In this document: in pieces, positions 1 through 10,615 of the stretch
Layout: each line of letters starts with the position of its first letter
Position numbering within the stretch: position 1 is the stretch's first letter
From: Clostridium bovifaecis
GTDB lineage: Bacteria; Bacillota; Clostridia; Clostridiales; Clostridiaceae
NCBI GenBank assembly: GCA_009738435.1
Contig: CP046522.1
Location: forward strand, 775,249 to 839,248
Direction of reading: 5' to 3'
DNA: 64,000 nucleotides
Translations under genes and position numbers: made by a program
Notes under the pieces: model-generated
What the model was told of the DNA's origin: nothing
Databases searched by the model: none
Seen by the model: the letters and a program-made list of their open reading frames with translations, nothing else

Positions 1-635
1 CAATGCTCCTTGTATTGTATAGCGTAACAGGGCCTATGGGACCAGCAGTTGATTTAGGTGCAGGAGAGAAGGAAAGAGGGACTTTGGAACCTCTTTTAAC
101 TACTCAGGCAGGAAGAATGTCTCTTCTATGGGGAAAGTTTGGAGCAATAGCTGTAATAGGATTTTTAACTACGTTAGCTTCCATAGCAGGCATTGTAATA
201 GTTTTATATAAAGGTGGGGCTTATACTGGAGGTATGAACGTAAAGGCAGATAGTCTTTTGAGTATGGGACTTAAAGGGATTGTTCTAATATTTTTTATGG
301 TAATACTTTTAAATCTAGTTTTTGCATCTTTAGAGCTATCTATAAGTATATATGCAAGATCTTTTAAGGAGGCTCAAACCTATCTTGCACCTCTTAATAT
401 AATAGCTTTGGTGCCTGTTTATACAACCTATATGCTGGATGCTAGAAATATTGACACATATTATTTTCATATACCAATTTCAAATGCAGTATGCCTTATA
501 AAAGAATTTTTAGCAGGAGTTCTTAATACAAACCATATACTAATAACCTTTGGGTGGATAATAGTATATATAGCTGCAGCTATATTATTTGCAAGATATA
601 TGTTCAGCAAAGAAGAAGTTATATTTAGAACCTAA
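1..635 (+). CDS. ABC-2 type transporter permease, NatB-like (5' end outside window)
   Basis: C-terminal part of a membrane permease; the reading frame is open at the left edge, so the gene starts before the window. The visible 210 residues begin in a segment with the motif AGEKERGTLEPLLTT, typical of NatB/ABC-2 export permeases just before the transmembrane bundle. About five hydrophobic helices follow, ending in a short charged tail. The NatA-type ATPase partner should lie upstream. Known members export sodium, drugs or peptides; the substrate here cannot be read. A strong terminator follows about 90 bases after the stop, so this gene ends its operon and is separate from the galactose genes. 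Confidence 0.75.
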   Translation, partial: MLLVLYSVTGPMGPAVDLGAGEKERGTLEPLLTTQAGRMSLLWGKFGAIAVIGFLTTLASIAGIVIVLYKGGAYTGGMNVKADSLLSMGLKGIVLIFFMVILLNLVFASLELSISIYARSFKEAQTYLAPLNIIALVPVYTTYMLDARNIDTYYFHIPISNAVCLIKEFLAGVLNTNHILITFGWIIVYIAAAILFARYMFSKEEVIFRT

Positions 636-723
636 CGCAGCCTTGTATTGGAAATGAAAAGTTAGAGGTTAGAGAGGTAGAAGTTGAAGAAAGTATAAAG
701 CTTAAAATAGAGAAGTAAAGGCA

Positions 724-772
724 ATATAGATACTGAATTAGATAAAGCTTAATTCAGTATCTATATTTTTTT
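724..772 (+). terminator. intrinsic terminator after the NatB-like permease
   Basis: A perfect 16-bp inverted repeat (724-739 with 751-766) has an 11-base loop and is followed by a T-run. It isolates the upstream transporter from the galactose operon. Confidence 0.85.
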
Positions 773-932
773 ATAACGTAAAAGTTTACTTAAAAATATA
801 ATAAATTTTTAACATTAAGGAATTAAAATGCTTTTTATTAAATAATATAGTAATACATAATCACATGAAAATATGGTAAAGAACCAAGAGGAAAGTTAGA
901 AAATTTACGAGAAATAAAATTTTCAGAATATA

Positions 933-984
933 TTGACTTTAGAGTAAAAATTTAGTAAATTATTATTGTGAAAACGTTTTACTT
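933..984 (+). promoter_or_regulatory. promoter and LacI-type operator of the mgl-gal-lac operon
   Basis: TTGACT (933-938) and TAAATT (956-961) are 17 bases apart, a plausible sigma-A promoter. At 968-982 lies GTGAAAACGTTTTAC, a CG-centred palindrome of the kind bound by LacI-family proteins (GalR or CcpA), placed over the expected transcription start. A galR gene closes the operon, so GalR repression is the simplest reading. A CcpA cre function is also possible because the core resembles the cre consensus. The rest of 636-1016 is AT-rich with no gene visible. Confidence 0.6.
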
Positions 985-1016
985 ACATTATTAAAATATA
1001 TAAGGGGGATTTTAGT

Positions 1017-2111
1017 ATGAGTAAGAAAAAGTTATTATCATTATTAGCTGTGTGTGCATTGACATTCTCATTGACAGCATGCGGTGGATCAAAGGAGACA
1101 GGCACTGGAACTACTGCAGGTAATTCAAAACAAACAACAACTGATACATCAAAAGATACAGCAAAAGCAGAAAAGCCAAAGGTTGGTGTTACAATTTACA
1201 AATTTGATGACAACTTTATGTCTTTTGTGCGTAGAGCAATTGAAACCACTGCAAAAGATAAAGCAGAATTAATTTTAAACGACTCTCAAAACAGCCAAGC
1301 TACTCAGAATGAGCAAGTAGATATGATGATTTCTAAGGGTGCTAAGGTTTTAGCTATTAACCTAGTCGATCCACAAGCTGCACCATCTATTATCTCTAAA
1401 GCACAAGCTGCAAAATTACCAGTAGTATTTTTTAATAAAGAACCAAGTGCAGAAGCAATGAAGAGCTACGATAAAACTTGGTATGTAGGAACTACTTCTG
1501 CTGAATCAGGAATTATTCAAGGTAAGATAGTTGCTGATAGTTGGAAAGCTAACGCCAAATTCGATAAAAATAAAGATGGAAAAATTCAATATGTATTGTT
1601 AAAAGGTGAACCTGGACATCCAGACGCTGAGGCTCGTACAAAATATGTTATAGATGAAGTTGTAAAACAAGGAATACAAGTTGAACAATTAGAGCTTCAA
1701 ACAGGAATGTGGGATACTGTAAAAGGTAAGGACTTAATGGATGCATGGTTAGCAAAACATGGAGATAAAATTGAATATGTAATAGCTAATAACGATGCTA
1801 TGGCATTAGGTGCTGTACAATCGTTAAAGGCTGCTGGATACTTTGCTAATGATAAGTTCATGCCTGTTGTAGGTGTAGACGCAATTCCAGATGCTTTAGA
1901 GCAAATTAAGAGTGGAATGATGGTAGGTACAGTACTTAACGATGCTAAGAACCAAGGTAAGGCTACAGTAGATTTATCTATAAATGCTGCATTAGGGAAA
2001 GATATTTTAGATGGAACACAATGGAAGCTAGACGAGAATAAAGCTGTGCGTGTACCATACGTTGCAGTTACAAAAGACAATATATCAGTAGGTGAAGAAG
2101 CATATAAATAA
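1017..2111 (+). CDS. mglB: galactose/methyl-galactoside ABC transporter substrate-binding lipoprotein
   Basis: Surface lipoprotein that captures galactose/glucose for the MglAC importer. The N-terminus is a lipoprotein signal with lipobox LTAC, cleaved before Cys22, followed by a Thr/Lys-rich linker. The body is a periplasmic-binding type 1 fold of 364 residues. It contains DKNKDGKIQ, the EF-hand-like calcium loop characteristic of MglB, followed by [15 protein letters not shown] and the sugar-contact region [12 protein letters not shown], both very close to enterobacterial MglB. Start: ATG with AGGGGG ribosome site. First gene of the operon, with an RNA hairpin between it and mglA. Confidence 0.95.
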   Translation: MSKKKLLSLLAVCALTFSLTACGGSKETGTGTTAGNSKQTTTDTSKDTAKAEKPKVGVTIYKFDDNFMSFVRRAIETTAKDKAELILNDSQNSQATQNEQVDMMISKGAKVLAINLVDPQAAPSIISKAQAAKLPVVFFNKEPSAEAMKSYDKTWYVGTTSAESGIIQGKIVADSWKANAKFDKNKDGKIQYVLLKGEPGHPDAEARTKYVIDEVVKQGIQVEQLELQTGMWDTVKGKDLMDAWLAKHGDKIEYVIANNDAMALGAVQSLKAAGYFANDKFMPVVGVDAIPDALEQIKSGMMVGTVLNDAKNQGKATVDLSINAALGKDILDGTQWKLDENKAVRVPYVAVTKDNISVGEEAYK

Positions 2112-2130
2112 TAGTTATATGATTTCTATA

Positions 2131-2165
2131 ATAAATAAGGATGCATACTCCTGCATCCTTGTTTA
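2131..2165 (+). promoter_or_regulatory. RNA hairpin between mglB and mglA
   Basis: AATAAGGATGCA (2133-2144) pairs with TGCATCCTTGTTT (2152-2163, one bulge). No uninterrupted T-run follows, so it looks like a partial terminator or an mRNA 3' stabiliser. Such elements let the binding protein be made in excess over ATPase and permease. A hairpin in the same position is found in the second sugar importer at 33897-33928. Confidence 0.6.
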
Positions 2166-2200
2166 TTAAAATAGATATATATAGAAGTGGGGTGTAGCCT

Positions 2201-3724
2201 ATGGATAATAATACAGAGTTAAAGACTGGCGAAAATTATATATTAGAAATGATAAATATCTCCAAGGAATTCCCAGGGGTAAAGGCATTAGATAAGGTAC
2301 AACTTAAAGTACGCCCAGGTACTGTTCATGCACTGATGGGTGAAAATGGTGCTGGAAAATCAACGCTAATGAAATGTTTATTTGGTATATATCATGCAGA
2401 TGAAGGTGAAATTTATTTAGAGGGTAAGAAGGTAAATTTTACTTCTGCGAAACAAGCTTTAGATAATGGAGTATCAATGGTACACCAAGAATTAAATCAA
2501 GTTCGGCAGCGTAATATTATGGATAATATTTGGCTAGGACGATATCCTAAAAGTGGATTTTTCATCGATGAAAAAAAGATGTATGAGGATACAAAAAAGA
2601 TTTTTGAGGATTTGGACATTAAATTAGATCCACGGGAAAAGGTAGAAAAGTTATCAGTATCAGAGATGCAAATGGTTGAAATTGCAAAAGCAGTTTCCTA
2701 TAATTCTAAAGTTATAGTTATGGATGAACCTACTTCCTCTCTAACCGAGAAAGAGGTTAATCATCTATTTAGAATTATTAATGTATTAAGAGAAAAAGGC
2801 GCAGGAATAATCTATATATCTCATAAAATGGAAGAAATTCTTCAAATTTCTGATGAAGTTACCGTCATGCGTGATGGGAAATGGATTGCTACTAACATGG
2901 CAAAAGAATTGACTACTGATAAAATTATAAGTTTAATGGTTGGACGTGATTTAACCAATCGATTCCCAGAGAAGGACAACAAACCAGGGGAAATAATTTT
3001 GAAAGTAGAAGGGTTGACAGCAGCATATCAGCCTTCATTTAAGGATGTTTCCTTTGAGCTGCGTAAGGGTGAAATACTAGGTATATCGGGGCTTGTTGGT
3101 TCTAAACGTACAGAAGTTCTTGAATCTTTATTTGGATTAAGAAGATTGGAATCTGGGGTTGTTTATTTGCATGATAAAGAAGTAAAAAACAGTTCTCCAA
3201 AAGCGGCAATGAAAAATGGATTTTCCTTAGTTACCGAAGAGCGTAGAACTACTGGTATATTTGGAATTTTAAATGTTGGTTTCAATTCCATAATTGCTAA
3301 TATTGGTGAATATACAAATAGATATGGAATAGTTAATGATAGTAAGTGTAAAGAAGGTACAAAGTGGGTTATTGATAGCATGAGTGTAAAAACACCATCG
3401 CAAAAGACCTTGATAGGATCTTTATCAGGTGGGAATCAGCAAAAGGTAATCCTAGGACGCTGGCTATTAACTGAACCAGAAATACTAATGTTGGACGAGC
3501 CAACCAGAGGTATTGACGTTGGGGCTAAATATGAAATATATCAACTGATGATTGACTTAGCTAAAAAGGGAAAAGGAGTTATTATAATCTCCTCCGAAAT
3601 GCCTGAGTTGCTCGGTGTTACAGATAGAATTCTTGTTATGAGTAATGGACACGTTAGTGGAATAGTAGAGACTAGTAAGACAAATCAAGAAGAAATTTTA
3701 CGATTATCGGCAAAGTATTTATAG
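2201..3724 (+). CDS. mglA: galactose/methyl-galactoside ABC transporter ATP-binding protein
   Basis: Cytoplasmic ATPase of the galactose importer, with two ABC domains in tandem over 507 residues as usual for the MglA/RbsA family. The first domain has Walker [10 protein letters not shown] near residue 47, signature LSVSEMQ and Walker [11 protein letters not shown]. The second has the family's degenerate P-loop (GLVGSKRT), signature LSGGNQQK and [15 protein letters not shown]. Start ATG follows a GGGGTG-type ribosome site. The stop lies close to the AGGAGG of mglC, so the two are translationally coupled. Confidence 0.94.
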   Translation: MDNNTELKTGENYILEMINISKEFPGVKALDKVQLKVRPGTVHALMGENGAGKSTLMKCLFGIYHADEGEIYLEGKKVNFTSAKQALDNGVSMVHQELNQVRQRNIMDNIWLGRYPKSGFFIDEKKMYEDTKKIFEDLDIKLDPREKVEKLSVSEMQMVEIAKAVSYNSKVIVMDEPTSSLTEKEVNHLFRIINVLREKGAGIIYISHKMEEILQISDEVTVMRDGKWIATNMAKELTTDKIISLMVGRDLTNRFPEKDNKPGEIILKVEGLTAAYQPSFKDVSFELRKGEILGISGLVGSKRTEVLESLFGLRRLESGVVYLHDKEVKNSSPKAAMKNGFSLVTEERRTTGIFGILNVGFNSIIANIGEYTNRYGIVNDSKCKEGTKWVIDSMSVKTPSQKTLIGSLSGGNQQKVILGRWLLTEPEILMLDEPTRGIDVGAKYEIYQLMIDLAKKGKGVIIISSEMPELLGVTDRILVMSNGHVSGIVETSKTNQEEILRLSAKYL

Positions 3725-3738
3725 GAGGAGTGATTAAT

Positions 3739-4761
3739 GTGGAAATGAAGGCTTCAAATAAAAAGGATATAAAAGGCTGGATGATGAATAATGCGATTCT
3801 TGTGGTTTTGATGGTTTTACTAGTAGTTATAGTAGCTATTGAACCTAGCTTTATTTCTATAAATAATTTTCGTAATATTTTAGCACAAGCCTCAACGCGT
3901 GTTATCATTGCATTAGGTATTGGCGCTCTAATTATAACTCAAGGTACTGACCTTTCAGCTGGTCGTATAGTTGGTCTTTCAGCAGTTGTATCTGCATCCT
4001 TATTGCAATCGCCAACCTATGCATATCGTATGTATCCCAATTTACCACAGTTAAAGATTATATGGCCTATTTTACTTGCTACAGCTGTAGCTGGTATTAT
4101 AGGACTGCTTAATGGGTTAGTTATTTCTAAATTAATGGTTACCCCATTTATAACCACATTAGGTACTCAAATTATTGTATATGGAATAACTTCAACATAC
4201 TTTGACCGACCTCCTTATGGAGCACAACCAATTGGCGGGTTGGATCAAAGATATATGGATTTTGCACAAGGAAGCTTTAGTATTTTAGGGTTTGCTATAC
4301 CTCATCTTGTAATCTATGCAGCTATAGTTACCGCTCTTATATGGGTACTATGGAATAAAACTCGCTTAGGCAAAAATATTTTTGCTGTTGGAGGAAATCC
4401 GGAGGCAGCTGTTGTATCAGGTGTTAGCTTAGTAAAAACGCTTTTGATTGTTTATACTCTTGCAGGTGCTCTATATGGGTTTGCAGGATCTTTAGAAGCG
4501 GCACGTGTAGGTAGTGCCACAAACAATACTGGTAACATGTATGAGCTCGATGCTATAGCGGCCTGCGTTGTTGGAGGGGTTTCTTTTACAGGTGGTGTAG
4601 GTACTGTAGGTGGAATAGTTACGGGAGTTCTAATATTTCAGGTAATCAACTATGGTTTAGCATTTATAGGCGTTAATCCATACTTGCAGTACATCATTAA
4701 AGGTTTAATTATTATAATAGCTGTTGCTATTGATACTCGTAAATATGTAAAGAAAAAGTAA
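3739..4761 (+). CDS. mglC: galactose/methyl-galactoside ABC transporter permease
   Basis: Membrane permease of the galactose importer, about 340 residues and 8-10 hydrophobic helices. It carries the branched-chain/ribose permease family motifs TDLSAGRIVGLSA and AVGGNPEAAVVSGV and the C-terminal GGVSFTGGVGTVGG. GTG 3739 is chosen because AGGAGG at 3723-3728 is 10 bases upstream. An in-frame GTG at 3730 is almost inside that ribosome site, and ATG 3745 is the other option. It completes MglBAC and is followed within 40 bases by galK. Confidence 0.92.
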   Translation: MEMKASNKKDIKGWMMNNAILVVLMVLLVVIVAIEPSFISINNFRNILAQASTRVIIALGIGALIITQGTDLSAGRIVGLSAVVSASLLQSPTYAYRMYPNLPQLKIIWPILLATAVAGIIGLLNGLVISKLMVTPFITTLGTQIIVYGITSTYFDRPPYGAQPIGGLDQRYMDFAQGSFSILGFAIPHLVIYAAIVTALIWVLWNKTRLGKNIFAVGGNPEAAVVSGVSLVKTLLIVYTLAGALYGFAGSLEAARVGSATNNTGNMYELDAIAACVVGGVSFTGGVGTVGGIVTGVLIFQVINYGLAFIGVNPYLQYIIKGLIIIIAVAIDTRKYVKKK

Positions 4762-4797
4762 CTGATTTAGAATATAGCTTTAACTGGGGGGTAGGCC

Positions 4798-5961
4798 ATG
4801 AATAATGATAGTTTAGTAAAGGATTTTATGAACATCTTTAAAGAAGACGAAGGAATATATACATTCTTTGCGCCTGGCCGAGTTAATTTAATTGGAGAGC
4901 ATACTGATTATAATGGAGGACATGTCTTCCCGTGTGCACTAAATTTTGGGACTTATGCTCTTGTAAGGAAGAGAGAAGACTCAAAGTTTAGAATGGTTTC
5001 TAAAAATTTCGGGAATTTAGGAATCATTGAAGCCGATATTAATAGCTTAACTTATAGTGAAGAAGATGATTGGGCGAATTATCCTAAAGGCATAATAAAA
5101 ACATTTAAGGATGCGGGTTATTTAATCGACAAGGGGCTTGAGGTTTTATTCTTTGGTAATATACCAAACGGTGCAGGACTTTCATCTAGTGCGTCTATAG
5201 AGCTAGTTATGAGTATAGCTATAAGATCTCTATTTAGTTTAAATATTGATATGATTGAGATGGTAAAATTAAGTCAAAAATCAGAAAATGAGTTCAATGG
5301 GGTAAACTGTGGAATTATGGACCAGTTTGCTTGTGGGATGGGGAGAAAAGATCATGCTATTTTGCTAGATACAAATACATTGGATTATGAATATGCACCT
5401 ATAAAATCAGATGAAATTTCTATAATCATTGCTAATACAAATAAGAGGCGCAGTCTTGCAGATTCAAAGTATAATGAAAGACGGAGCCAATGTGAAAATG
5501 CTCTAAAGGCATTACAAAAGAAATTAAAGATAACTTGTTTAGGTGATTTATCAGAAGAAGAATTTGAAAAAAATAAGTACTTAATACAAAATGAAATTGA
5601 AAGAAAGCGTGCTAAACATGCGGTATATGAAAATCAGAGAACTATTAAAGCAGTTAAAGCTTTAAAAGAAGGTAATATTGAGCTCTTTGGAAAGTTCATG
5701 AATGAATCTCATATATCACTTCGTGATGATTATGAGGTTACCGGAATTGAGCTAGATACCTTGGTAGAGGCAGCATGGGAAAGTGGGGCTATTGGTTCTA
5801 GAATGACTGGAGCCGGCTTTGGAGGATGTACTGTTAGCCTAGTAAGGAATAGTGAAATTGAGAAGTTTATTAAAAAGGTTGGAGAAAAATATGAGAAGGA
5901 AATTGGACACAAGGGAGATTTTTATGTAGCTTCAATTGGTGATGGTGCTAGGCAGGTTTAG
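4798..5961 (+). CDS. galK: galactokinase
   Basis: First Leloir step: ATP + D-galactose -> galactose 1-phosphate, cytosolic GHMP-superfamily kinase of 387 residues (normal length). The signature GRVNLIGEHTDYNGG near residues 27-41 binds galactose. The ATP-binding GHMP motif is GAGLSSSASIE near residue 125, followed by NCGIMDQFACG. The C-terminal GHMP motif is SRMTGAGFGGCTVSLV. ATG follows a GGGGGGTAGG ribosome site. It lies directly downstream of mglC, so uptake and phosphorylation are co-expressed. Confidence 0.96.
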   Translation: MNNDSLVKDFMNIFKEDEGIYTFFAPGRVNLIGEHTDYNGGHVFPCALNFGTYALVRKREDSKFRMVSKNFGNLGIIEADINSLTYSEEDDWANYPKGIIKTFKDAGYLIDKGLEVLFFGNIPNGAGLSSSASIELVMSIAIRSLFSLNIDMIEMVKLSQKSENEFNGVNCGIMDQFACGMGRKDHAILLDTNTLDYEYAPIKSDEISIIIANTNKRRSLADSKYNERRSQCENALKALQKKLKITCLGDLSEEEFEKNKYLIQNEIERKRAKHAVYENQRTIKAVKALKEGNIELFGKFMNESHISLRDDYEVTGIELDTLVEAAWESGAIGSRMTGAGFGGCTVSLVRNSEIEKFIKKVGEKYEKEIGHKGDFYVASIGDGARQV

Positions 5962-6062
5962 ATTAAAGGAAGGCAAGGGGTAGTTTTAAGCAAAAGACTG
6001 CCTCTTATTGCATATAGTGAGATAAGTGCGAGCTTTACTTATAACAGAGGGAGGGATTTTGG

Positions 6063-7568
6063 GTGAATATAAGCAGAGAGATAAAGAGATTAATTAACTA
6101 CAGTATAGAAAATAACTTAATCTATAAGGAAGATGAAATCTATGTAAGAAATAAAATTTTAGAAATTTTAAAGCTAGATGAATATGAAGAGTTAGAAGTA
6201 GAAAAAGAGCACCATAAAAATCCGCAAGAGATCTTAGATAATATCCTGGATTATGCCTATGAAAGAGGAATATTTGAAGAAAATTCAGTCACATATCGTG
6301 ATATACTAGATTCCAAAATTATGGATTCACTAATGCCTCGGCCTGGTGAAGTTATAAGGAGATTCTATAGAGAATATGAAATAAGTCCTAAAATTGCTAC
6401 GGATAACTATTATAATATGGCCAAAGTATCAAATTATATTAGGACAAAAAGAACTTCTAAGGATCTAAGGTGGAAGACCATGACTGATTTTGGAAAGCTT
6501 GATATTACCATCAACCTTTCAAAGCCAGAAAAAGATCCAAGAGCTATTGCAGCAGCAAAGAATATGAAGTCAACTTTTTATCCTAAATGTCTATTGTGTA
6601 AGGAAAATGAGGGGTATGCAGGGAGGATTAATCACCCAGCAAGACATAATCACAGAATCATTCCTATAGAGTTATGCGGCGAAGAATGGTTTTTTCAGTA
6701 CTCGCCTTACGTTTATTATAATGAGCATTGCATTGTGCTTAAAGGAAAGCATGAACCTATGAAAATTTCAAAACTTACCTTTGAAAGAATATTAGAGTTT
6801 GTGGAAAAGTTTCCCCATTATTTTATTGGCTCTAATGCAGACCTGCCTATCGTAGGCGGTTCAATTTTATCCCATGATCATTTTCAGGGAGGGAATTATA
6901 AATTTGCAATGGAACTGGCACCCATTCTAAAGGAGATGAGCATTAAAGGTTTTGAAGATGTAAAAATCGGTATTGTGAAATGGCCCCTATCTGTTATTCG
7001 CATAAGAGGTGAGAAAAAAGATAGACTTTCTGAGCTTGGAGAGGTAATACTTAATGCGTGGAGAAACTATAGTGATGAAAGTATGAAAATCCTATCTCAC
7101 AGCAAAGATGAAGCACATAACACCATTACTCCTATAGCAAGATTTAGAGAGAATAAATTTGAACTGGATTTAGTTCTTAGAAACAATAGAACTGATGAAA
7201 CGCACCCTCTTGGCATTTTTCATCCACATAGTGATGTTCATCACATAAAAAAGGAGAATATAGGACTTATAGAAGTTATGGGACTTGCTGTTCTTCCGGC
7301 AAGGCTTAGAGATGAATTGAAGTTGTTGAAAGAATGCCTTTTAGGAAATAAAAGTATTGATGAATTTGAAGAATTAGAAAAACATAAAACATGGTTCAAA
7401 TATTTGAAAGAAAAGTATGAGAATATTTTTGTAGATTTTGATGAAATATTGAGGATGGAAGTAGGTAAAAAGTTTGAAAGGGTACTATTAGATGCAGGTG
7501 TATTTAAGCAAGACAGTAAGGGATTAAATGCTTTTGAGAACTTTATTAATTCCATATCCAATATATAG
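6063..7568 (+). CDS. galT: UDP-glucose--hexose-1-phosphate uridylyltransferase, class II
   Basis: Second Leloir step: galactose 1-phosphate + UDP-glucose -> glucose 1-phosphate + UDP-galactose. At 501 residues it is the long Firmicutes-type (class II) GalT, not the ~350-residue enterobacterial enzyme. The nucleophile motif appears as SHDHFQGG, with the HxH pair near residues 271-273. A further conserved region reads LGIFHPHSDVHHIKKENIG. The start is GTG with GAGGG ten bases upstream. No UDP-galactose 4-epimerase (galE) is present in the window, so it must be elsewhere. Confidence 0.94.
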   Translation: MNISREIKRLINYSIENNLIYKEDEIYVRNKILEILKLDEYEELEVEKEHHKNPQEILDNILDYAYERGIFEENSVTYRDILDSKIMDSLMPRPGEVIRRFYREYEISPKIATDNYYNMAKVSNYIRTKRTSKDLRWKTMTDFGKLDITINLSKPEKDPRAIAAAKNMKSTFYPKCLLCKENEGYAGRINHPARHNHRIIPIELCGEEWFFQYSPYVYYNEHCIVLKGKHEPMKISKLTFERILEFVEKFPHYFIGSNADLPIVGGSILSHDHFQGGNYKFAMELAPILKEMSIKGFEDVKIGIVKWPLSVIRIRGEKKDRLSELGEVILNAWRNYSDESMKILSHSKDEAHNTITPIARFRENKFELDLVLRNNRTDETHPLGIFHPHSDVHHIKKENIGLIEVMGLAVLPARLRDELKLLKECLLGNKSIDEFEELEKHKTWFKYLKEKYENIFVDFDEILRMEVGKKFERVLLDAGVFKQDSKGLNAFENFINSISNI

Positions 7569-7587
7569 CTGATAGCAGGTGAAAGTT

Positions 7588-8637
7588 ATGTATTCTATAG
7601 AAAGAGCTTTTGATATATATGGAAAAGAAGTTAAGCTAATAACTATAAGAAATGATAGAAATATGGAGGTAAAGCTTTTAAATTATGGAGCAACATTAGT
7701 AGAATTACTAATTCCAGATAGGGATGGGAATATCGAAAATGTGGTATTAACCCACGATGAGATAGAAGATTACATCTCAAATCCTTCATATTTTGGCGCA
7801 ACGGTGGGGAGAACCTCAGGACGTATTGATAAGGGTAGATTTGTCCTTGACGGAAAAACTTACAATTTAAATAAAAACTATGGAGTAAACCAAGGCCATG
7901 GAGGGAATAAGGGTTTTAGCTTTAGAGTATGGGATTATAGTGTATCGGAGAAAGATGGCGAGACAGCGGTACAATTCACTTACTATAGCAAAGACATGGA
8001 AGAGAATTACCCGGGAAATCTAATGGTTAAAGTTACCTACACTTTAAGGTCAAGCAATGAATTAGTAATTGAGTATGAAGGAGCTACGGATAAAAAGACT
8101 TTATGTAATTTAACTAACCACACTTATTTTAACCTGTCGGGAAATTATAAAAGAAAGATTACTAAACAATATTTAAAAATTAAATCAAAGGCATATTTAG
8201 AAATGAATGAAAGTCAAATTCCTATAGGTAAGTATATTGATGTAGAAGCTACTCCAATGGATTTTAGTGAATTTAAACTAATAGGTAGGGATATAGAAGA
8301 AAATTACATACAACTAAGTATGACAAAGGGATATGACCATACTTGGATATTAAATGAAAAATATAACCAGATTGAGATGGTCGATAAACTAAGTGGAAGA
8401 AAGATGACTATATCCACTACGTATCCTAGTGTAGTAATTTACAGTTTTAACTTTCCAAGTAATGAAAGATTAAAACAGAGTAAAATGAGCAGCAAATATG
8501 ATGGCATTTGTTTTGAAACACAATATGAGCCAGACGGCATAAACAATAAAGGGTTTAATTCAGGAATTTTAGATGTAGGGGAAAAGTACCATGAAAAAAC
8601 TGAATATAAGTTTTTTGTTATAGAGGAGATGATTTAG
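7588..8637 (+). CDS. galM: aldose 1-epimerase (mutarotase)
   Basis: Interconverts beta- and alpha-D-galactose, linking beta-galactosidase product to galactokinase; cytosolic. About 349 residues, normal for the family. NLTNHTYFNLSG near residue 175 carries the catalytic His, and CFETQYEPD near the C-terminus carries the catalytic Glu. ATG 7588 is preferred because AGGTGA lies 5 bases upstream; an in-frame GTG at 7579 is inside that ribosome site. The stop overlaps the GTG start of lacZ by one base, so the two are coupled. Confidence 0.93.
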   Translation: MYSIERAFDIYGKEVKLITIRNDRNMEVKLLNYGATLVELLIPDRDGNIENVVLTHDEIEDYISNPSYFGATVGRTSGRIDKGRFVLDGKTYNLNKNYGVNQGHGGNKGFSFRVWDYSVSEKDGETAVQFTYYSKDMEENYPGNLMVKVTYTLRSSNELVIEYEGATDKKTLCNLTNHTYFNLSGNYKRKITKQYLKIKSKAYLEMNESQIPIGKYIDVEATPMDFSEFKLIGRDIEENYIQLSMTKGYDHTWILNEKYNQIEMVDKLSGRKMTISTTYPSVVIYSFNFPSNERLKQSKMSSKYDGICFETQYEPDGINNKGFNSGILDVGEKYHEKTEYKFFVIEEMI

Positions 8638-10597
8638 TGTACTTAGGAGTAGATTACTATCCAGAGCATTGGGATAGTGCCTTAATTGATGAGGATATAG
8701 ATAGAATAAAAAAAATGGGAGCAAATATTATACGTATTGGAGAGTTTGCTTGGCATCTCATGGAAAATCAAGAAGGAGAATACGATTTTGCGTTTTTCGA
8801 TATGGTAATAGAAAAAGCAAAAAAGCAGGGCTTGAAAATTATATTTGGTACTCCCACAGCAACTTTCCCAGCTTGGCTAGCTCAAAAGCATCAATCTATA
8901 TTATCAGAGGATGAATTTGGACATAAAAGGGTCTTTGGGGGAAGAAGGCAGTATTGTTTTAACTCGGAAGTTTATAGTGAATATACAAAAAAATAGTGAG
9001 TAGGCTAGTTGAACATTATAAAGATGAGGAAAGTATAATAGCGTGGCAAATAGACAATGAACTTGGGCATGAAGGAAGCGATATGTGCTATTGCCATCAG
9101 TGCGAGTACAGGTTTAGAGAGTTTTTAAAGAACAAATATAAAGAAATAAAAAGGTTGAATGACGTATATGGAACTATCTTTTGGGGACAGACTTATAATA
9201 ATTTTGGAGAAGTTCCAGCACCAAGACCAACTATTACCATGCATAATCCGACATTAAGTTTAGACTGGGCCAGGTTTAGGTCTTATTCAATTAATAACTA
9301 CGCTAAGCTTCAAATTGATTTAGTAAAAGGGATAAAGGGAGAACACCAAAAGGTTACCCATAACTTTAGTGGAGGATTTTTTGAAAAGGCTTATGACTTA
9401 AATAAAGTAGCAGAAGAACTAGATTTTGCTTCCTATGATAATTATCCAGTATGGGGTGGACTGAGAGAGCCTTTAAGGCCTTCTCATATTGCTATGACAC
9501 TTGATTATATCAGAGGTCTTAAAGATAAGAATTACTGGATAGCAGAAGAAATTATGGGAGCTCAGGGACATAATATTATAGGTTATTTGCCTCGCCCCAA
9601 TGAAGCAAAGATGTGGGCTTACCAAGCTGTGGCTCATGGCTGTGAAAACATGTTATTCTTTAGATGGAGAGGCATGACAAAGGGAGCTGAACAATTCTGC
9701 CTTGGTATCATAAATCAAGATAATGAAGAAGGACGAAAATTTTATGAAGCACAATCTTTTATGAGAGACATTTCTAATTATGAAGAAGTTATAAATAGTA
9801 AAATCAAATCAGATATTGCTGTTTTATATGATTTTGATAATAACTGGTCTTGGCATTACCAGCAGCAATCATCAAAATTTAATTTTACAGAGGAGCTGCT
9901 TCGTTTATATACGCCGTTTTATGAGCTGAATACAAATATCGATGTAATAAGCGTAGATAAAAACTTTGCTAAATATAAAGTTTTAATTGTTCCAGTTATG
10001 CAAATCATAGATGATAATTTGGGAAAACGTTTTGAGGAGTTTGTGAACAAAGGAGGGACAATTGTATTTTCCTTTAGAGCTGGAATAAAGGATAAGGACA
10101 ACAATCTTTATTTTGGCAGGGCGACTCCTTGCAATATAAGGGAGATTTCAGGTATAAAAATTAAAGAAACAGAGGCTTTACAAGAAGGGAAGAATATTGA
10201 AATTACCGGAGTAGATAAGTATAATAATAGGATAGCCTATTGTCAGGTTTGGCGAGATTTGATAATTCCAGAGAATGCTAAAGTTTTATATAAATATAAC
10301 GACAAATTTTACAGTGAAAATGCATGTATTACAGAAAATGAATATGGAAAAGGCAAGGTTTACTATATAGGCGGCGGTGTAGATATACACATTTTGAAAG
10401 ATATAGCAAAAGAAATTATCGTAGAAAATCGTATTCGCTATATTGAATCCCAGGAGAATTTAGAAGTTTATATAAGAGACTTTAAAGAAGAAGAATGGAT
10501 GTTTGTAAACAATCATTCTTCTGAAAAGATGAAATTTCAAGGTGAGATTATCGGGCCTTACGGAAGCAAGATTGTAAAAAAGGATAAAAAGATTTAA
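8637..10597 (+). pseudogene. lacZ: GH42 beta-galactosidase, frameshifted at an A7 run
   Basis: Cytosolic GH42 enzyme hydrolysing lactose or beta-galactosides, about 650 residues, read in two frames. The first frame (8637-8996) gives the N-terminus LGVDYYPEHW through RRQYCFNS and stops at TAG 8994. The second frame continues from 8993 as IVSRLVEHYKDEES... to 10597. Adding one A to the A-run at 8987-8993 restores a continuous protein. The acid/base Glu is in WQIDNELGHEGS. Four Cys (one in QYCFNS, three in CYCHQC) match the GH42 zinc site. The run is A_AAA_AAA in the zero frame with an immediate stop, so programmed -1 frameshifting is as possible as a sequencing error or a real null. Confidence 0.9.
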
Positions 10598-10615
10598 TTT
10601 TGAAAGGAGACCTTT

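Noticed and set aside
10020..10036. AAAACGTTTT core inside lacZ, identical to the core of the operator before mglB
   Set aside because: Lies within coding sequence, lacks the flanking matches, and a 10-base AT-rich palindrome is expected by chance about once in tens of kilobases here.
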